The notes beneath the pieces are model-generated. The model searched no databases. It had not been told where the DNA came from and saw only the letters and a program-made list of their open reading frames with translations. Source: Siderastrea siderea (taxonomy: Eukaryota; Cnidaria; Anthozoa; Scleractinia; Rhizangiidae). From it: a stretch of DNA of 64,000 nt. Both the position numbers and the translations under genes were made by a program. The stretch's first letter is position 1, and every line of letters begins with the position of its first letter. Shown here one piece after another: positions 33,819-46,101 of the stretch. The stretch spans positions 21,793,186 to 21,857,185 of the forward strand of contig OZ034968.1 of NCBI GenBank assembly GCA_964030785.1, in the 5' to 3' direction.

Positions 33819-35828
33819 AGTGAATGAAGAGGGCAGCTTACAAGCTAAGTTGAAGTGGAGGCACCCTCCTGTTTATGTTACCCTGTCTTACAGGGGCAAT
33901 CGGCAAACCACAGAGTTTCACGGTGAACGAGTTTGTGTATTATTTTAAGCGAAAAAAAGAGCCCCAGGGTGTCGACAAACCGCGGCCGTACTAACAAAGG
34001 TAGATCGGATCGGTTTCCTTTGTTGTAATGTCACAACATTTAATCTTTTCTTGTTTACAAAAGCCTTGCACATTATTTTCAATTAAATTTTTAGCGGCCT
34101 ACGTTAACCCCAGTAATCTGACAAGTTACGACCCCAATCCTCCACTCTCATGCATATCCGTCTCGGTCTGTCTGGGATGATTTCTCTGAGAATTGAAATA
34201 GTGGGCCAAAAAATTGGCTCTACTTAAAACCGTTCTACCAAAACAGAAAAGCTATCGATACCTCTGGATCACCCGGAGGAACATTTAGTTCAAGGTTTAG
34301 GAGGGGTAGGGAAACCGGTCTTAAAACCAGAGTGGAGAGGTTTAACTTAATGGAGGAAAGAGTCGAGAACAAATTTTGCTCGGGTTTCCTGGTTCTGTGG
34401 CAAAAATAATCGAAACAGGTTGTCGTGCAACGCAGTCATGCATGATCAATGTTCAGGATGCTACATTGTTTCTAGATATTCTTTGTTTCTTTTCATTAAC
34501 AGTTGCATGGACCAAGGAACCCAATACAGCTTCTTCGCAGGTAACTCATAAAAATTCTGTACACAAGAGGTTTTGGTTTCGCTGTAACAAGGCGAACAAG
34601 TTTACGAGATAAGGTGTAGCTAAATCGTAACTAAGGCACCCTTAGTAGTAGGTTTAAAGCTAAAAACTTTACTTCTACCATCCTTTAAAATCTTTAAGAG
34701 ATTTAAGTAATTTCTGTCCACTTTTATACTCATTATGTATCCAAACAACAGTTTTACCTTCCCGGCCTCCTTTATTTACAAGTTTTAATCTTAGAATATC
34801 TGACTCTATGATCTGCGGGTTGCATCTTCCACCCACATAAATGCATTTCATCTTCACAATACTCCGTTTTTAGGTGCCTCCAGCGTACAAAAACATGTTG
34901 GCCTACTCAGAGTGTTTCCGCATCGATCGTTTTCGCCTGTTCATGATAATACGTCTTCATTTGCAAATTTATCATCATTTTTTACCTAATATTGTTGCTG
35001 TCCCCGGCAGAGTTTTTCACTTGTCCACACATGTACCTCACAACATTTTCCGCCTATCCACATTGAAAACGATGTATTCGAAACCCTCTTCGAAAGTCTC
35101 CGTCTTGATCAGGGCACATATTTTATTTAAAATGAGGGATCAGTTTTAGGTTCCGTGCAGAAATATATTTTCAAGGAAATAGACTCATTTAATCCAGTCC
35201 TAACTGGATTAAATAAGTGTATCATGCATGCCTGGCGATATATAAACTTTTCTCCAGATTTTTTGCCGGTAGTATCGCATACTGCCCGTACCCGGCCATC
35301 GCCTATTCCAGCATAAAAAAGAGTTTTCTCAGTCTGAAGGTGCGAAAAAAAAATGGAAATTTTACTTTCCACTTCAGTATGAATTGAAAACACTTTTCTC
35401 CCTCCACACAATATCGTAATAAAAAACATGTAATTTCTGACGGTTGAGTGACCTGGGAACGAATTAGTCAGAAATTAATATTCTGACGGCACGATAGAGC
35501 GGCTCGGTTGTTATCATGTGACCTTCGGGACTATTTAAGCTTTTGGCGGGAGATGTTTTGTCATTCTACGTCAGTCAGTCTTCTCCTGTTGAGTTCGTTT
35601 TTTCTTTCTAGTTTTATTTTTTGAAAGGATGTGCCAGGAATACCTCTTCCTCGAGGTCCAGTGCCACTGCATTAGATGGGGAATACGTTTCCACATTTTT
35701 TTGGCCACAAATAAGGAGTGGTTTTTTTGTGGTTTTTCGTATCTGGCGTGGTACATTATTTCAGTTTTTCGTACCTTAGTACTATGGCACGGAAGTCTAT
35801 GTGTATTTTTTCGAACGATTAACAATAA
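33819..35828. other. Intergenic region upstream of the 4CL-like gene
   Basis: It should contain the minus-strand promoter of the 4CL-like gene, but no core element could be assigned. A short perfect palindrome (TTTAATCCAGT ... ACTGGATTAAA) lies at about 35188-35213. No gene seen. Confidence 0.45.
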
Positions 35829-37090
35829 TAAATAAATAAATAAATAAATAAATAATAATAATCTTTATTGAGGACACTTTTTCACTTACGTGGTTTTCGA
35901 AAAGGACCTCAAAGATTAATACTAAAAACTAAAATATAAACATTGAATTAAAAAAAAACAAAAAAAAATTAAGAGGACTAAAAATATGAAATTTATAAAA
36001 CGCTTAAATTAAAAAATTAGAAACCTGTCGCTTAAAAATATGTACATTGGCAGAGTCTCGTATGATCTGGCTGAGAGAATTAAAATCATTTACAGCGTGA
36101 TAGGCAGTTCTTTGTTTTCCCCAATTCCTTCTAACGCAGGGGAGTCTAAGGTTGACTTTATGTCTGGTGTTATAATTATGCTGATGTTGCTGTGTTACTA
36201 AAGTCAATTCATGATTTATAAGTCCATTTAGACATTTGTATACATGCACACATCTTCGCTGGAAACGCCTTTTCTCTAATGGTATCCACTTCAGAGTCGC
36301 TAATGCATGCGACGCAGATGAATACAGCGGTCGATCTAAAATTATTTTAGCCGCCTTATTTTACAAAACTTGTAGGCTAGACATTAACGTTACTCGAATA
36401 AGGGCATGACAAGACTTTTATAAAAAAGAATGCGCGCCCTAAACGGTAATAAATGCTTAATGCGCCTAAGTAGGCCAAGCCTTTGGTTAATTTTCTCTGC
36501 CATGTATTCGACATGATTTGTCCAGGTAAAATCAGACGATATTAAAATTCCAAGATATTTAAAACAAGTAACATCGTTCACAAAATGATCAAAAATTGAC
36601 ACAGATAGAGCAACTTTGCTCTCTAGTTTCCTGTTACTGCCTATGAGCATACATTTGGTTTTGTCCAGATTCAGTGTTAATTTATGTTCGTTCAGCCATT
36701 TCGCCACCGCCAGGAGGTCTTGATTGAGCTTGTCAGTCAGCTCCTGGGAGGAAGAACCATAGTAGTAGATCACCTATCGTCTGCATAGAGTGACGCTTGA
36801 CAGGCATCTAGAACGCTTGGCAAATCGTTGATGTAGATGACAAATAGCAGGGGACCCAAGATACTTCCCTGAGGAACCCCGTGGGTGACTGGCAACTCAT
36901 CAGACAACTCATTCCCACAACATGTGCGCTGTTTCCTGTCAGTGATGTAAGAGCGAAACCACTGAAGCGAGTTCTCACATAAACCAATCTCTGAAAGCTT
37001 ACGTAACAGAATTCCGTGGTCCACAGTGTCGAAGGCCTTGGTTAAATCCAAAAACACGGCCCCACATAGTTTACCTTGTTCCATAACTGC
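35829..37090 (-). mobile_element. 5'-truncated non-LTR retrotransposon (LINE)
   Basis: The minus strand carries the reverse transcriptase of a LINE of the CR1/Jockey/L2 general type: [39 protein letters not shown] and the catalytic YADD (37084-36770). After a frame change directly behind YADD come the thumb motifs LNLDKTKCMLIGS and CFKYLGILI (36773-36390). A last fragment at 36249-36004 has the C-terminal YNTRHK ... RQVSNFLI type of ending. The 5' end stops near 37090, before the endonuclease domain. The 3' end is an (AATA)n tail at 35829-35870. Several frames and a 5' truncation make it a dead copy. Confidence 0.85.
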
Positions 37091-37733
37091 TAGCTATAGC
37101 GCGTGTAATCATCAGATGACTGACTGCATATTCCTTAATAAACTATTTCACTTTGAATGCGCGTGTTAGTGTAGTCAGAATTGACATATTTCCTGTATGT
37201 GTGAAAGGAAGTTAAGACAATCAAATGCACTGATTACATGCTAATAAAACATACGCAAAACTGCTTGTCATAAAAATCAACCAACCGTGAATTTGATCAG
37301 GAAAACGAGTACGTCTCGTCATTACACCGATGAACGGAGTAAATATAAGCCGCTTCAGCTTGAAACATTTGACGTGTCATTTGCCCAAGTCTTTTACCTC
37401 AAAAACCCGGCGAACGGACGAAACATCAGCTCAGTTACCTTTGAGACTGTGTTAAATACGTTAATTACGATTTCAGACATCATGATATACTGATGACGTT
37501 GCTATAATAACACTGACAATGAAATATATTCTCATGGCATTTTCTTTATGCCACCACACTTGTTAGTTCATCAGATTGCCTTTTCCGTTTTCAGTTCTCT
37601 TTACTCTAGGTGATGCCAAGCTTATTCTAAAAATAGTTATTAACAACTTCAAGTAACAAGAATAATAACTGGTAAGCTTACTTTGCATAATGAATGTTTT
37701 CACACGAGTTCCTTTAGTTTTGAAAGACGGGGT
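37091..37733. other. Gap before the SUEL lectin gene
   Basis: No coding signal recognised. It should contain the promoter of the lectin gene, but no core element could be assigned. Confidence 0.45.
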
Positions 37734-38555
37734 ATGTCAACAAAACTATCAGAATTGATCTTTAAGAGCATGAATTTTGTTACTGTTATTACCGTAGCTC
37801 TTTCCTTGGGTTTTATCTGTCTTGCAGTTTCTTCTGTTGAGGGCAATGCCACTAAGACAGCAAACTCAAGCGGCAAGCAGCTATCTCAAAATTCGACTGT
37901 GAAATCTAACGCGGTCTGTAATGTCATTCACAACTACAATTTCAGAGGAACAAGCTGCCAGGAAACCAAGGCTCTTCTTTATCACATGTCAAAACAGCTG
38001 AACGATGTGAAGAAACAGCTTGATGAAGTTCAAACCGCAGTGGAGTCGTTGACCAAAGGTGCGAGTGCTGATCGCACAAGAAGCTCATTGCGCGCGCGAG
38101 AGAGAGAGAGAATGGAAACTAGTCCCGTGTGGACACTTGCGAGTATCCGCGCAGGAAGGTTTCTTTTTTTCTTCCTGCTCAATGATCAGAGGGAAAGAGG
38201 GCTTCCTTCACTGTTTGTTATTTTTTCTTCTTTTTTGTTTTACCAAATGCAGATATGAGGCCACTGCACGTTACAATTTGTGAAAACAATAAAACCACCA
38301 TCAGCTGCAAAAACGGAAGAAATCAGCTCGCGCGTCATCCTGGAGCTATCTATGGCAGGCTGGACAGAAAGACATTGCCGTGATTCTCCGGCTATTCACA
38401 GTATCAATTGCCGTGCTGCAAAATCCCTCTCTGTCGTGCAAAGTGCGTCCAAAGGGAAAGCCATCTGTGTGCTACATGCAAATAACTCAGTGTCTGGGGA
38501 TCCGTGTAGTGGAACAGACAAATATCTGTTTGTCAAATACAAGTGCCTGGAGTAG
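37734..38555 (+). pseudogene. Secreted SUEL-type (rhamnose-binding) lectin, one frame break
   Basis: Exon 1 (37734-38058) starts MSTKLSELIFKSMNFVTV, has a hydrophobic signal segment (VTVITVALSLGFICLAVSS; an inner ATG at 37770 gives a shorter signal peptide), an Asn/Ser/Thr-rich stretch and a short coiled coil (LLYHMSKQLNDVKKQLDEVQ). The donor is AAAG|GTGCGA and the acceptor AAATGCAG precedes 38253; phases agree (1). Exon 2 encodes one SUEL lectin domain: VTICENNKTTISC, AIYGRLDRKT, then in another frame CRAAKSLSVV, KAICVL and [16 protein letters not shown]. The frame changes once around 38355-38375; exon 2 is one base out of register. This is either an inactivating indel or a sequencing error. 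The family usually binds galactose or rhamnose on microbes. The end of the exon is duplicated at 39007. Confidence 0.72.
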
Positions 38556-39150
38556 GTTAGTATATTAATACATGGAAGTTAATTGTGCTATACGTTGTGA
38601 CTAATTCACTCTCAAATTCATTAATTCACCCACCCACCCATCCATCCATCCATCCATCCATCCATCCATCCATCCATCCATCCCTCCCTCCCTCCCTCTC
38701 TCCCTCCATCCATGCATCCATCCATCCATCCATCCATCCATCCATCCATCCATCCATCCATCTATCCATCCATCCACCCTTCTATCCATCCATCCATCCA
38801 TCCATCCATCCATCCATCCATCCATCCATCCATCCATCCATCCATCCATCCATCCATCTATCCATCCATCCATCCATCCACCCATCTATCCATCCATTCT
38901 TTCATGCATCTATCATCCGTCCAGTCCACTCTTCGTCGTTCGTTCGTTCTTTCAGTCATTCATTCAATAGCTTATTCAGTTTTTTTTTCGCTCTAATAGA
39001 TTTAAGTAGCCAGCTCAGTGTTTGGGGATCCGTGTAGTGGAACAGACAAATATCTGTTTGTCAAATACAAGTGCCTGGAGTAGGTTAGTATATTAATACA
39101 TGGAAGTTAAATGTGCTATACGTTGTGACTAATTCACTCTCAAATTCATT
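38487..39150. repeat. ~140-bp duplication flanking a TCCA microsatellite
   Basis: 38487-38625 (the last 23 codons of the lectin plus 3' flank) is repeated almost exactly at 39011-39150, with about 385 bp of microsatellite and Pro/Ser/Ile-type repeat between them. The second copy reads GTGTTTGGGGATCC where the first reads GTGTCTGGGGATCC, so only the displaced copy keeps the family's usual FGDPC codons. Confidence 0.8.
38626..38905. repeat. Long (CATC)n / (TCCA)n microsatellite
   Basis: Roughly 280 bp of CATC units with a few CTCC and CACC variants. Open frames across it (His-Pro-Ser-Ile and Trp-Met-Asp-Gly repeats) are artefacts. Confidence 0.95.
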
Positions 39151-40690
39151 AATCAGTCAGTTTTATTGATAGATATTTATTTAACCTGTTAATACGTCTT
39201 TAACAATTTCACATTTGTGGACGGTTGACAAAACTGAATCCTCGATTTATACATGACAATAATGAAAGCCCTTACGTTCTTCCGCCGACGTAATCACTCT
39301 TGGTTAGGAACTAAAATCCTATTAATAAAATAAGATAAATTTTTAATTTTTTAAAGACAACAAACTCAATTATATTTTAATTTTGAAATACAAGTTTGTT
39401 AGAAAGAACGTATTTTCCTCTCATTCTTGTGTCATATCTTTATTTTCAGCATTTCAAGAAAAAATCTGCAGTTGCTTAGTTGATTAGCAGTCAGAACTGC
39501 GGAAGTCTGCTGTGGCGAACCTCAATGATTTTTGTACTTTATATGGAGTTGGGTTGTAAACAGGCTCAAGACCTTTAATTTTTTTTTTCGCTTCAAGTAC
39601 ACTTTTTGCTATGGTGTAACTAGGAAAATAGAAAAAGGATTAGGCACACTACATTTAAGGCAACTCATGTTAATTAGTGAGTTAATAAATTTTATTTGCC
39701 AAACTAGAGCCAATGTGTTTTAGATGGCCATTGATCCCCGGACAGATAGGATAAAAATAAAGTTCAAAAAGTTGGCGCTATGAAAAAAACCTTTGATTAA
39801 TTCTAAAAAGATAGTTTAAGACAATACATCATTAAATTGTCAATCAGTGAATTGAGCTGTATCAATCCTTCAGCTGATTCCTTTAGTCTCCTTATTCACA
39901 AAGTCAACCAAATCATTTGCATTCTCTCACCCGAAATCTCTCAATTTTTCCAGTCCTCAGAAAGAGAGAAGTTCCACTTTCCTGCTAAGTAAGGCCTATC
40001 CCCCAGAGAATTGCTCCCTAACATTGAATTCTTTGAAATTTCTTTAGAGGTTATTCCCTCGTCCCTCGTCCGTCGCGTATAACACAAACAACACAGAAAT
40101 AAACTAAATTAATCTTTATTTCAGCATCCTACATGCAAATCATGATATGGTCAGCAGGTGACACCTTTTTTTGTAATTTTGTATTATAATTGTCCCGATC
40201 CAGCGATCCCAAGGCCTGATCATGAAGATGTTGTGCATTAAACCACCAAGAATGTGTTGTGGCTGTTTTGGAGCAAAGGCTCAGGTTGTGGATTAATGTT
40301 TTGTTATTCCCCATCCGGCTTCATCCTGAGCAATCAAAGGTCAAACATGTACAAATTAAATGTCCCACCTTGTAGACACGTTTTTAAAACAATCAGATTG
40401 CATCGTTCAGCTAAACGCCTTGAAGTTGTCTAATATATGAATGGTAACCGAGATTACGACCCACGCAGGCTCGAGATTAACACTGAGCTTACCACTTGGG
40501 ACCACCTCTTTCCCATTTGAGTGTTTCTCATAAGCTTGTTATAGGCTTGGTCTGTGTAAAGATTATCTTTGCTCATGAGCAAAACCAGATGAAGAGCCTC
40601 ATAATTAGCTTCTTTTAGATTTTTTTCTCAAAGATATAAGCAACTAAAACCGAAAGCAGAATTTAATATTTAATTCGTTTTATGAAACCG
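39151..40690. other. Non-coding stretch, no gene seen
   Basis: No exon recognised. CCATCCGGCTTCATCCTGAGCAA at about 40312-40334 recurs inverted at about 40768-40790, framing a possible 480-bp inverted-repeat element. Confidence 0.45.
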
Positions 40691-40790
40691 AAATGATCTG
40701 TTATAATTGATGTTGCTTGGAATCAGCCAATTAAGGTCAATTGACGGCTCAGTTTGAGCTTTTTATTGCTCAGGGTGAAGCCGGATGGCG
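40312..40790. mobile_element. Possible MITE with CCATCCGGCTTCA ends
   Basis: The left CCATCCGGCTTCATCCTGAGCAA and the right TTGCTCAGGGTGAAGCCGGATGG are near-perfect inverted copies. The right end overlaps the start of the fibrinogen-gene duplication, whose second copy (about 45345) keeps GCTCAGGGTAAGG but not the GAAGCCGGATGG end. Tentative. Confidence 0.4.
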
Positions 40791-41596
40791 AATATAAATA
40801 AGGTGCTCCCGTTATACCCTCATTATCCCAATAAACTCAGACGACGGATATGTAGTCAGAAAAATACTCTAATTTCTATTTTCTTAAGGAGTAAAATGTT
40901 AACAATAAACGGACACCGTCAAGTTCGAGCCAAGTCCCACCCTATCAGGATCCTTATGAGTTCATGCACGTGATCCCGTGATCCAGTGGGATACTGGTTA
41001 TTTTATAATTATATTAGTATTCTCAACCACCGGATAAAATATGAGAGAATGAGAGAAATTAAAGGAAGAAATATAACAATAAAATTTATATTTATCTATT
41101 GAACATTTTGCTTGTTTTTAAAAATATATGTCAAACTTACAAAAAGGCCAAAATCTTAGCAATAACACACTTAAAAAATCCAATAACGTTTTCGACTTAT
41201 TAAGTAATCTTCGAGGTGGTGTTACACTTTAAAAAGCAACGTCACACTCTATACTTACTAATAATTCCAACGATATAGTTGATCGCATGAATTTTCAAGA
41301 AGGCTCTTTTTAGCTATTTAGAATCTTGCACTGGTTCGGAGTTGAACTTCAAATTCTCACGTTTTAACAAGCTTCCAAAACGACGGCTCTTCAGATAAGG
41401 ACGCAGCGGTATATACTTAGAGTAAGGCCAATTATATTACTGAAAATTAACCACAATATATTGTGATGAGTGAATCACAGCAAGCATTATCGCCAAAAAA
41501 ATGTGTTGTTTTTCATTCCATTTCGCCAAAAAAATGTGTTGTTTTTTATTCCGACAAAAAAAGTTCCTTAGCATTTGGATAAACTGAAGAAGTAAT

Positions 41597-42683
41597 CTAA
41601 AAGTTCACAGGTCTGATCTTCATTTCAGCTCTTTTCAGAGAGTAGCTATGTCCTTTCCAATGATGCCAAACGACACCCAGATATGCGGTTGAAATCTTTC
41701 CGTGATGATAGGGGCCGTTCAGGTTAGAGTAAAGACAGCTTTCATGCCACCACGCCCCTTTGAAGTGATCAGCACAGTGTTTGCTCCAGTTGTCGTTATC
41801 CTGATCTTTGGTTGAAAATGGATAACCACGATGATAGGCAAGGGAATCCCCAGCAGTTCCTTAAAAGAACAACCAAACAAAAATTAGTGACATGTTATCC
41901 CTCGTCTTCGAGAGACACTGACAAGAGATTCACAACTTGATTGTTCGATTAACAAGAGACTGAACAGGAATTTTACAATGACGATTCCTTGACAGAATAA
42001 ATTCTTAGAGAAAATATTATTGTGAGTGGTAAAAAAAGAGATAATTGCAGAAATTAAAAAAACCCTAATCTAAGAGCAACCAGGTAATTCTAAATTAACC
42101 CAGGCTGCTGTTCCTGAATACAAGTGCGCTAACAAACCATGAAAACAAGAATAAGGGGACGAAGGCCTTGGCAGTGGTTTGATGTGTTATAAAAAACAAC
42201 GATAATTTTAAAGTAACGGTTGCGACTGAAGATCAGATCAGAATCGAACCTGAGTACGTTCCAATTCCCAGCTGGTACTTGGTTCTCACACTCGTTACAG
42301 CAAACATGTCATACTCGGCATAAGCGGTTTTTCCCGCGGTATCTTCAAGATCCACACGAAGCTTGTATCGTTCGCTGTTGGTCAGGCGGTGAATCTTATC
42401 CAATCCAAGCCAAAACTCGCCATTCAGGTTGCCAAAGCCAAGTTTGTAGTCGTTCCAGCCGCGGTAGAAATCAACCGAGCCGTCCATTCGTATTTGGAAC
42501 ACCGTCCACCCCCCACCGGGTGAGTTGTGATCACAGAACACATCAAAGGCACCTGAACCATCAGGGTCGATTGTATAAACACCGTTGATCCTGTCACCAG
42601 ATTTGTACACCTCAGCACAGTTCTTATGATGTTGCAAATCTGGAGATAAATATGAAGGTGAAGAAGATGTTCAGTGGTAGTCC

Positions 42684-42732
<49 letters not shown>

Positions 42733-44588
42733 CGACTTTGTTTGATTGCCGTAACTGATGTGGTTTTTGTGTCAAAATTAGTAACTTAGCCGAGAGCCCT
42801 TTTGCGATCAGTACTAGCGCTTTCGTCTAAACGCGGCCACGTCAAGAAAACACATTACCTAAGGTTACATCAGTCATTTGAAGTTACTGTAAAATTTGAT
42901 TCTGCATGAGTCAAACCTTCTTGCCCGTAAATATTGACCGAAAACAAGATTGTTTTTCCACTACAAAGGTTTACGTTAACAGCATATTAGCGCAGTTTCA
43001 CTCAAACGTCAGTAACAAACATCATTCTTTGGACGCCAAACACCCAATTCATATTTTGGGTTGACAAATTTGATACGACAAATTTGACAAATCTGATATG
43101 TCACATTTGAGGTGACGTTTGATACCAAACTAGGTTATTTTTCGTGACGAGTGGTCACGCTTGGATGACATAAGTAAAATACAGTACCCTTCTCATTTCA
43201 GGCCTTCAACCCAAGCTATGAAACTGTTATTTGCTGCCTGCACAGGGCAATCATCCTTACTCAGCCGAGAGACTCGACTCACAGTTCCCCTAATTTAACT
43301 GGGTGTCTATTTGATAGCAATCCTTTCGTATACCGGTGCTGCTAGACCAGTTGCAAGCACTTTGGAAAAGTTAAATCGATGTACACCAAAACGATGTCAT
43401 CATTTAGTTATCCCCGATATTAAAAAATCAATAAACAATCGATAGCAAAGGTTGTAATATATTTATCACTGATTTACATCGATTGCCAACGATTCGAGTA
43501 GTATTGATTGTTATCACTCCAGTATCAATAAGTAATTTATGATATCCTGGGACAACGAAGTTGTAGATCATCAAATGTGCTCCTTGTGGGTCTCACTCAA
43601 TCGAGAATTGGAATTAAACTGTTCGGGGAATAGTCAACTATCAACCATCGATAATCGCTCAACCTATAATGATCCTGTTAAGTTTAGCAAAGGGCACGAC
43701 TTCACTTTCATTGTGGTAACATTAGTTCCAAGTAAACTGTGTATTCAGTTTGTCACAAGCACGGAGGACAGCAGTACACTGAAATAAAACACTGACTCTG
43801 AATGTGTTGAGCCCATGACCCTCCACGTATCGGATGCTCTAACTTGTACTGAATAACTGAACTTTGGAGTGACAAGTGTACATCCGGATGTAGCTAAGTG
43901 GATAAAGCATCCGAATCGTGTGCTGAAGGTCATGGCATCGCCGGAGTCAGTTGCATTGCATCTTTTTCTTTTCTGACCATTTCATTTCTCCTTGATAGTA
44001 GACACCATCAATAATTTCAAAGAGAGCCACAGCGAGGGAGTGCATTTTCCTTTCAGATACGAAAGCAGGTGCAGATGGCATAGAAACACACGATTTTTTG
44101 CCGTTTTCAATACCACGTCTCACGCTATAAGCTTCTTAACGTGCATCTCAGCGTTAATTTTTCAAGAGTGGCAGATCTGCCAAGTAACCAGTTTAAACCC
44201 GTAATGGCCGGAAGCAGCAAAATTGCGAAATATTGTTTCAATCTAGACTGCAAGCAAATGCTTTTTTTATAGTGGAGAAGAATCAAACTACCTTTAAAAT
44301 GCCGAAAATATTTTCAATCTTTAGTTCTGATCTTGTTTACTAATGTTTTAATTACTGACCTTTGGTGTCGTTTCTGCCTTTCTCTGTCAAATTCCTGAGG
44401 TCCTTTTGAATCTCATCCAGTTGTCGTTTCATTCCAACGATAACGTCCTCGAGTTTCTTGATAGCCCCAGTGTTAATGTTTATGCTACATGATGTCGCTT
44501 TCAAGTCAAAGAGATTCTGATTTTGTGTCGGCGCTGATTCTACCGCGTTCAATAGCGAAACAAGGCAAAGGAGAAAAGTCAAACTCAT
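41597..44588 (-). CDS. Fibrinogen-related secreted lectin, intact (3 exons)
   Basis: Exons on the minus strand are 44588-44360, 42639-42250 and 41859-41597, all joined in phase 1, giving 293 residues. Exon 1 encodes a signal peptide (MSLTFLLCLVSLLNAVESA) and a short coiled coil (GMKRQLDEIQKDLRNL) that may drive oligomerisation. Exons 2 and 3 encode the fibrinogen C-terminal domain (FReD): NCAEVYKSGDRINGVYTI, FDVFCDHNSPGGGWTVFQIR, NGEFWLGLDKIHRLT, YAEYDMFAV, then GDSLAYHRGYPFSTKDQDND with the DxDND calcium site, GAWWHESCLYSNLNGPYHHG and a final [10 protein letters not shown]. Ficolin, tenascin and techylectin-type proteins of this layout bind acetylated sugars and act in innate recognition. 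The last acceptor (TTTTAAG) is weak but fixes the frame. Start chosen because it directly precedes the signal peptide. Confidence 0.9.
42688..42732. repeat. (TAAA)n microsatellite
   Basis: Perfect AAAT/TAAA run. Confidence 0.9.
43875..43960 (+). mobile_element. tRNA-derived SINE remnant
   Basis: GATGTAGCTAAGTGG resembles a pol III A box (TRGCNNAGTGG), followed by AAAGCATCCGAATC and a decayed B-box region (GGTCATGGCATCGCCGG). Too altered to be a working tRNA gene. Confidence 0.45.
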
Positions 44589-46101
44589 GATGACTGCGAT
44601 TCTTCTCTGGATTATGTGCTCACGATAAACAAAATGAAGTTCCAGAGACTGGAACTGAAACTTAATAATCGAGCTAGGGCGTGGAAAGTTCTACATTGAG
44701 TTGCAGAACTTTCAACCAATCACAAGGCGGATAGAGATATTTACCTTGCAACGTGATATGGACTACATGTTGTTGTTTACCATTTTTCTACAATTCAACG
44801 GCGTAAATGGAACACGCTTTCTTTCCTTACAAAAGGAACCCTGGAAGACGTAGGTTTACTCCTGCATTCCCGTACCGAACGGAAATTCGTCCTTAAAAAA
44901 TGCTATTTTCGAGTGCGTAAATAGTGCCAGTCCAAAAACGCGTGTAAGACAAAAACAAGTCCCTTTAACTTACAGGAAAAAGGTAAACCCAGCATTTGTT
45001 TATCATCTGACGTAAGCAATGACCGTTCACGCAAAAAAAGGAGAAAACGCATGAATTTGAACGTATGAACTGGTTCAGGGAAAAAAACCTATGAATACAG
45101 TATATGTGATAATGATATCATAACTTTTACAATAACATGTTTCAACAAACTGAAATGGCACATTGTACGTCTGGACGTTCTTAAATTTTTTTACGCTGAC
45201 TTGGGAGCTCCACTTAAGTCACTTAAGCCGATTTAAGCCATTTTAAAATTCGTTTTACCAAAGTAATTGATCTGTTATAATTAATGTTGCTTGGAATCAG
45301 CTAATTAAGGTCAATAACGGCCGGCTCAGTTTGAGCTTTTAATTGCTCAGGGTAAGGGGCGAATAAGGAATAAAAATAATGTGCCCGCGTTCTACTCTCA
45401 TTACCACAATGAAATCAGACGACGGATGTGTCGTCAGAAAAATGTTCTTATTTGACAATAAACGGACACCGTGAAGTTAGAGTCAAGCTCCACCCCTATT
45501 GAATTCTCTGAGTTTATGCACGTGATCCAGTGCTGATCTGATTGTTTTATCATTAGTAGTATTCTCAAATACAGGATAAAATATCAGTAAACGGGAGGAA
45601 ATGAGAGAAAATTAAAGAAGAAATGTACAAATAAAATTTATATTTATCTATTGAACATTTTGCTTGTTAAAAATATATGTAAACCTTAGGAAAAGTCTAA
45701 AATGTTACCAATAACACATTTACAAAAGAAAAAACACCTAACGTTTTCGACTAATCAATAGATCTTCGAGGTGACCTACACTTAAAAACGCAACGTCGTT
45801 GTATCGGTACTAGTAATTCCACACGAGAGTGGTTTTGCAATGTAACGATATAGTTAATTGTTCAAGGAGGGCTTTCTGGCTAATTAACAGTCCCTTCATA
45901 ATCTTGCACTAGTTCGGTTCCTAGAGTAGGGCCAAGTATGTTACTGAAAATTAACCACAATATATTGTGATAAGTGAATTACAGCAAGTATTATCGCCGG
46001 TTAAGTTTCCAATTTGCCAAAAAATGTGTTGTTTTTTATTCCAAGAAAAAATTTCGTTAACATTTGGATAAACTGAAGAAATAATCTAAAAGTTCACAGG
46101 T
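44589..46101. other. Spacer between the two fibrinogen-gene copies
   Basis: From about 45255 the sequence matches the 3' flank of the first copy (about 40690 onward: TGATCTGTTATAATTxATGTTGCTTGGAATCAG and later blocks), so the duplicated unit includes about 0.9 kb of downstream DNA. The part before 45255 is the promoter side of the intact gene; no core element could be assigned. Confidence 0.6.

Larger units (their letters stand above)
42640..44359 (-). other. Intron 1 of the intact fibrinogen-domain gene
   Basis: Contains a (TAAA)n run at about 42688-42732 and a tRNA-like SINE remnant at about 43875-43960. Blocks of it align with the intron of the pseudogene copy (for example GCGCAGTTTCACTCAAACG at about 42990 and 49208). 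Confidence 0.6.

Noticed and set aside
38585..39037. Long His-Pro-Ser-Ile and Trp-Met-Asp-Gly repeat frames on both strands
   Set aside because: They are translations of the CATC microsatellite; open frames arise in every register of such a repeat.
43875..43960. Functional tRNA gene
   Set aside because: The A box is good but the B-box region and stems are decayed, so it is kept only as a SINE remnant.
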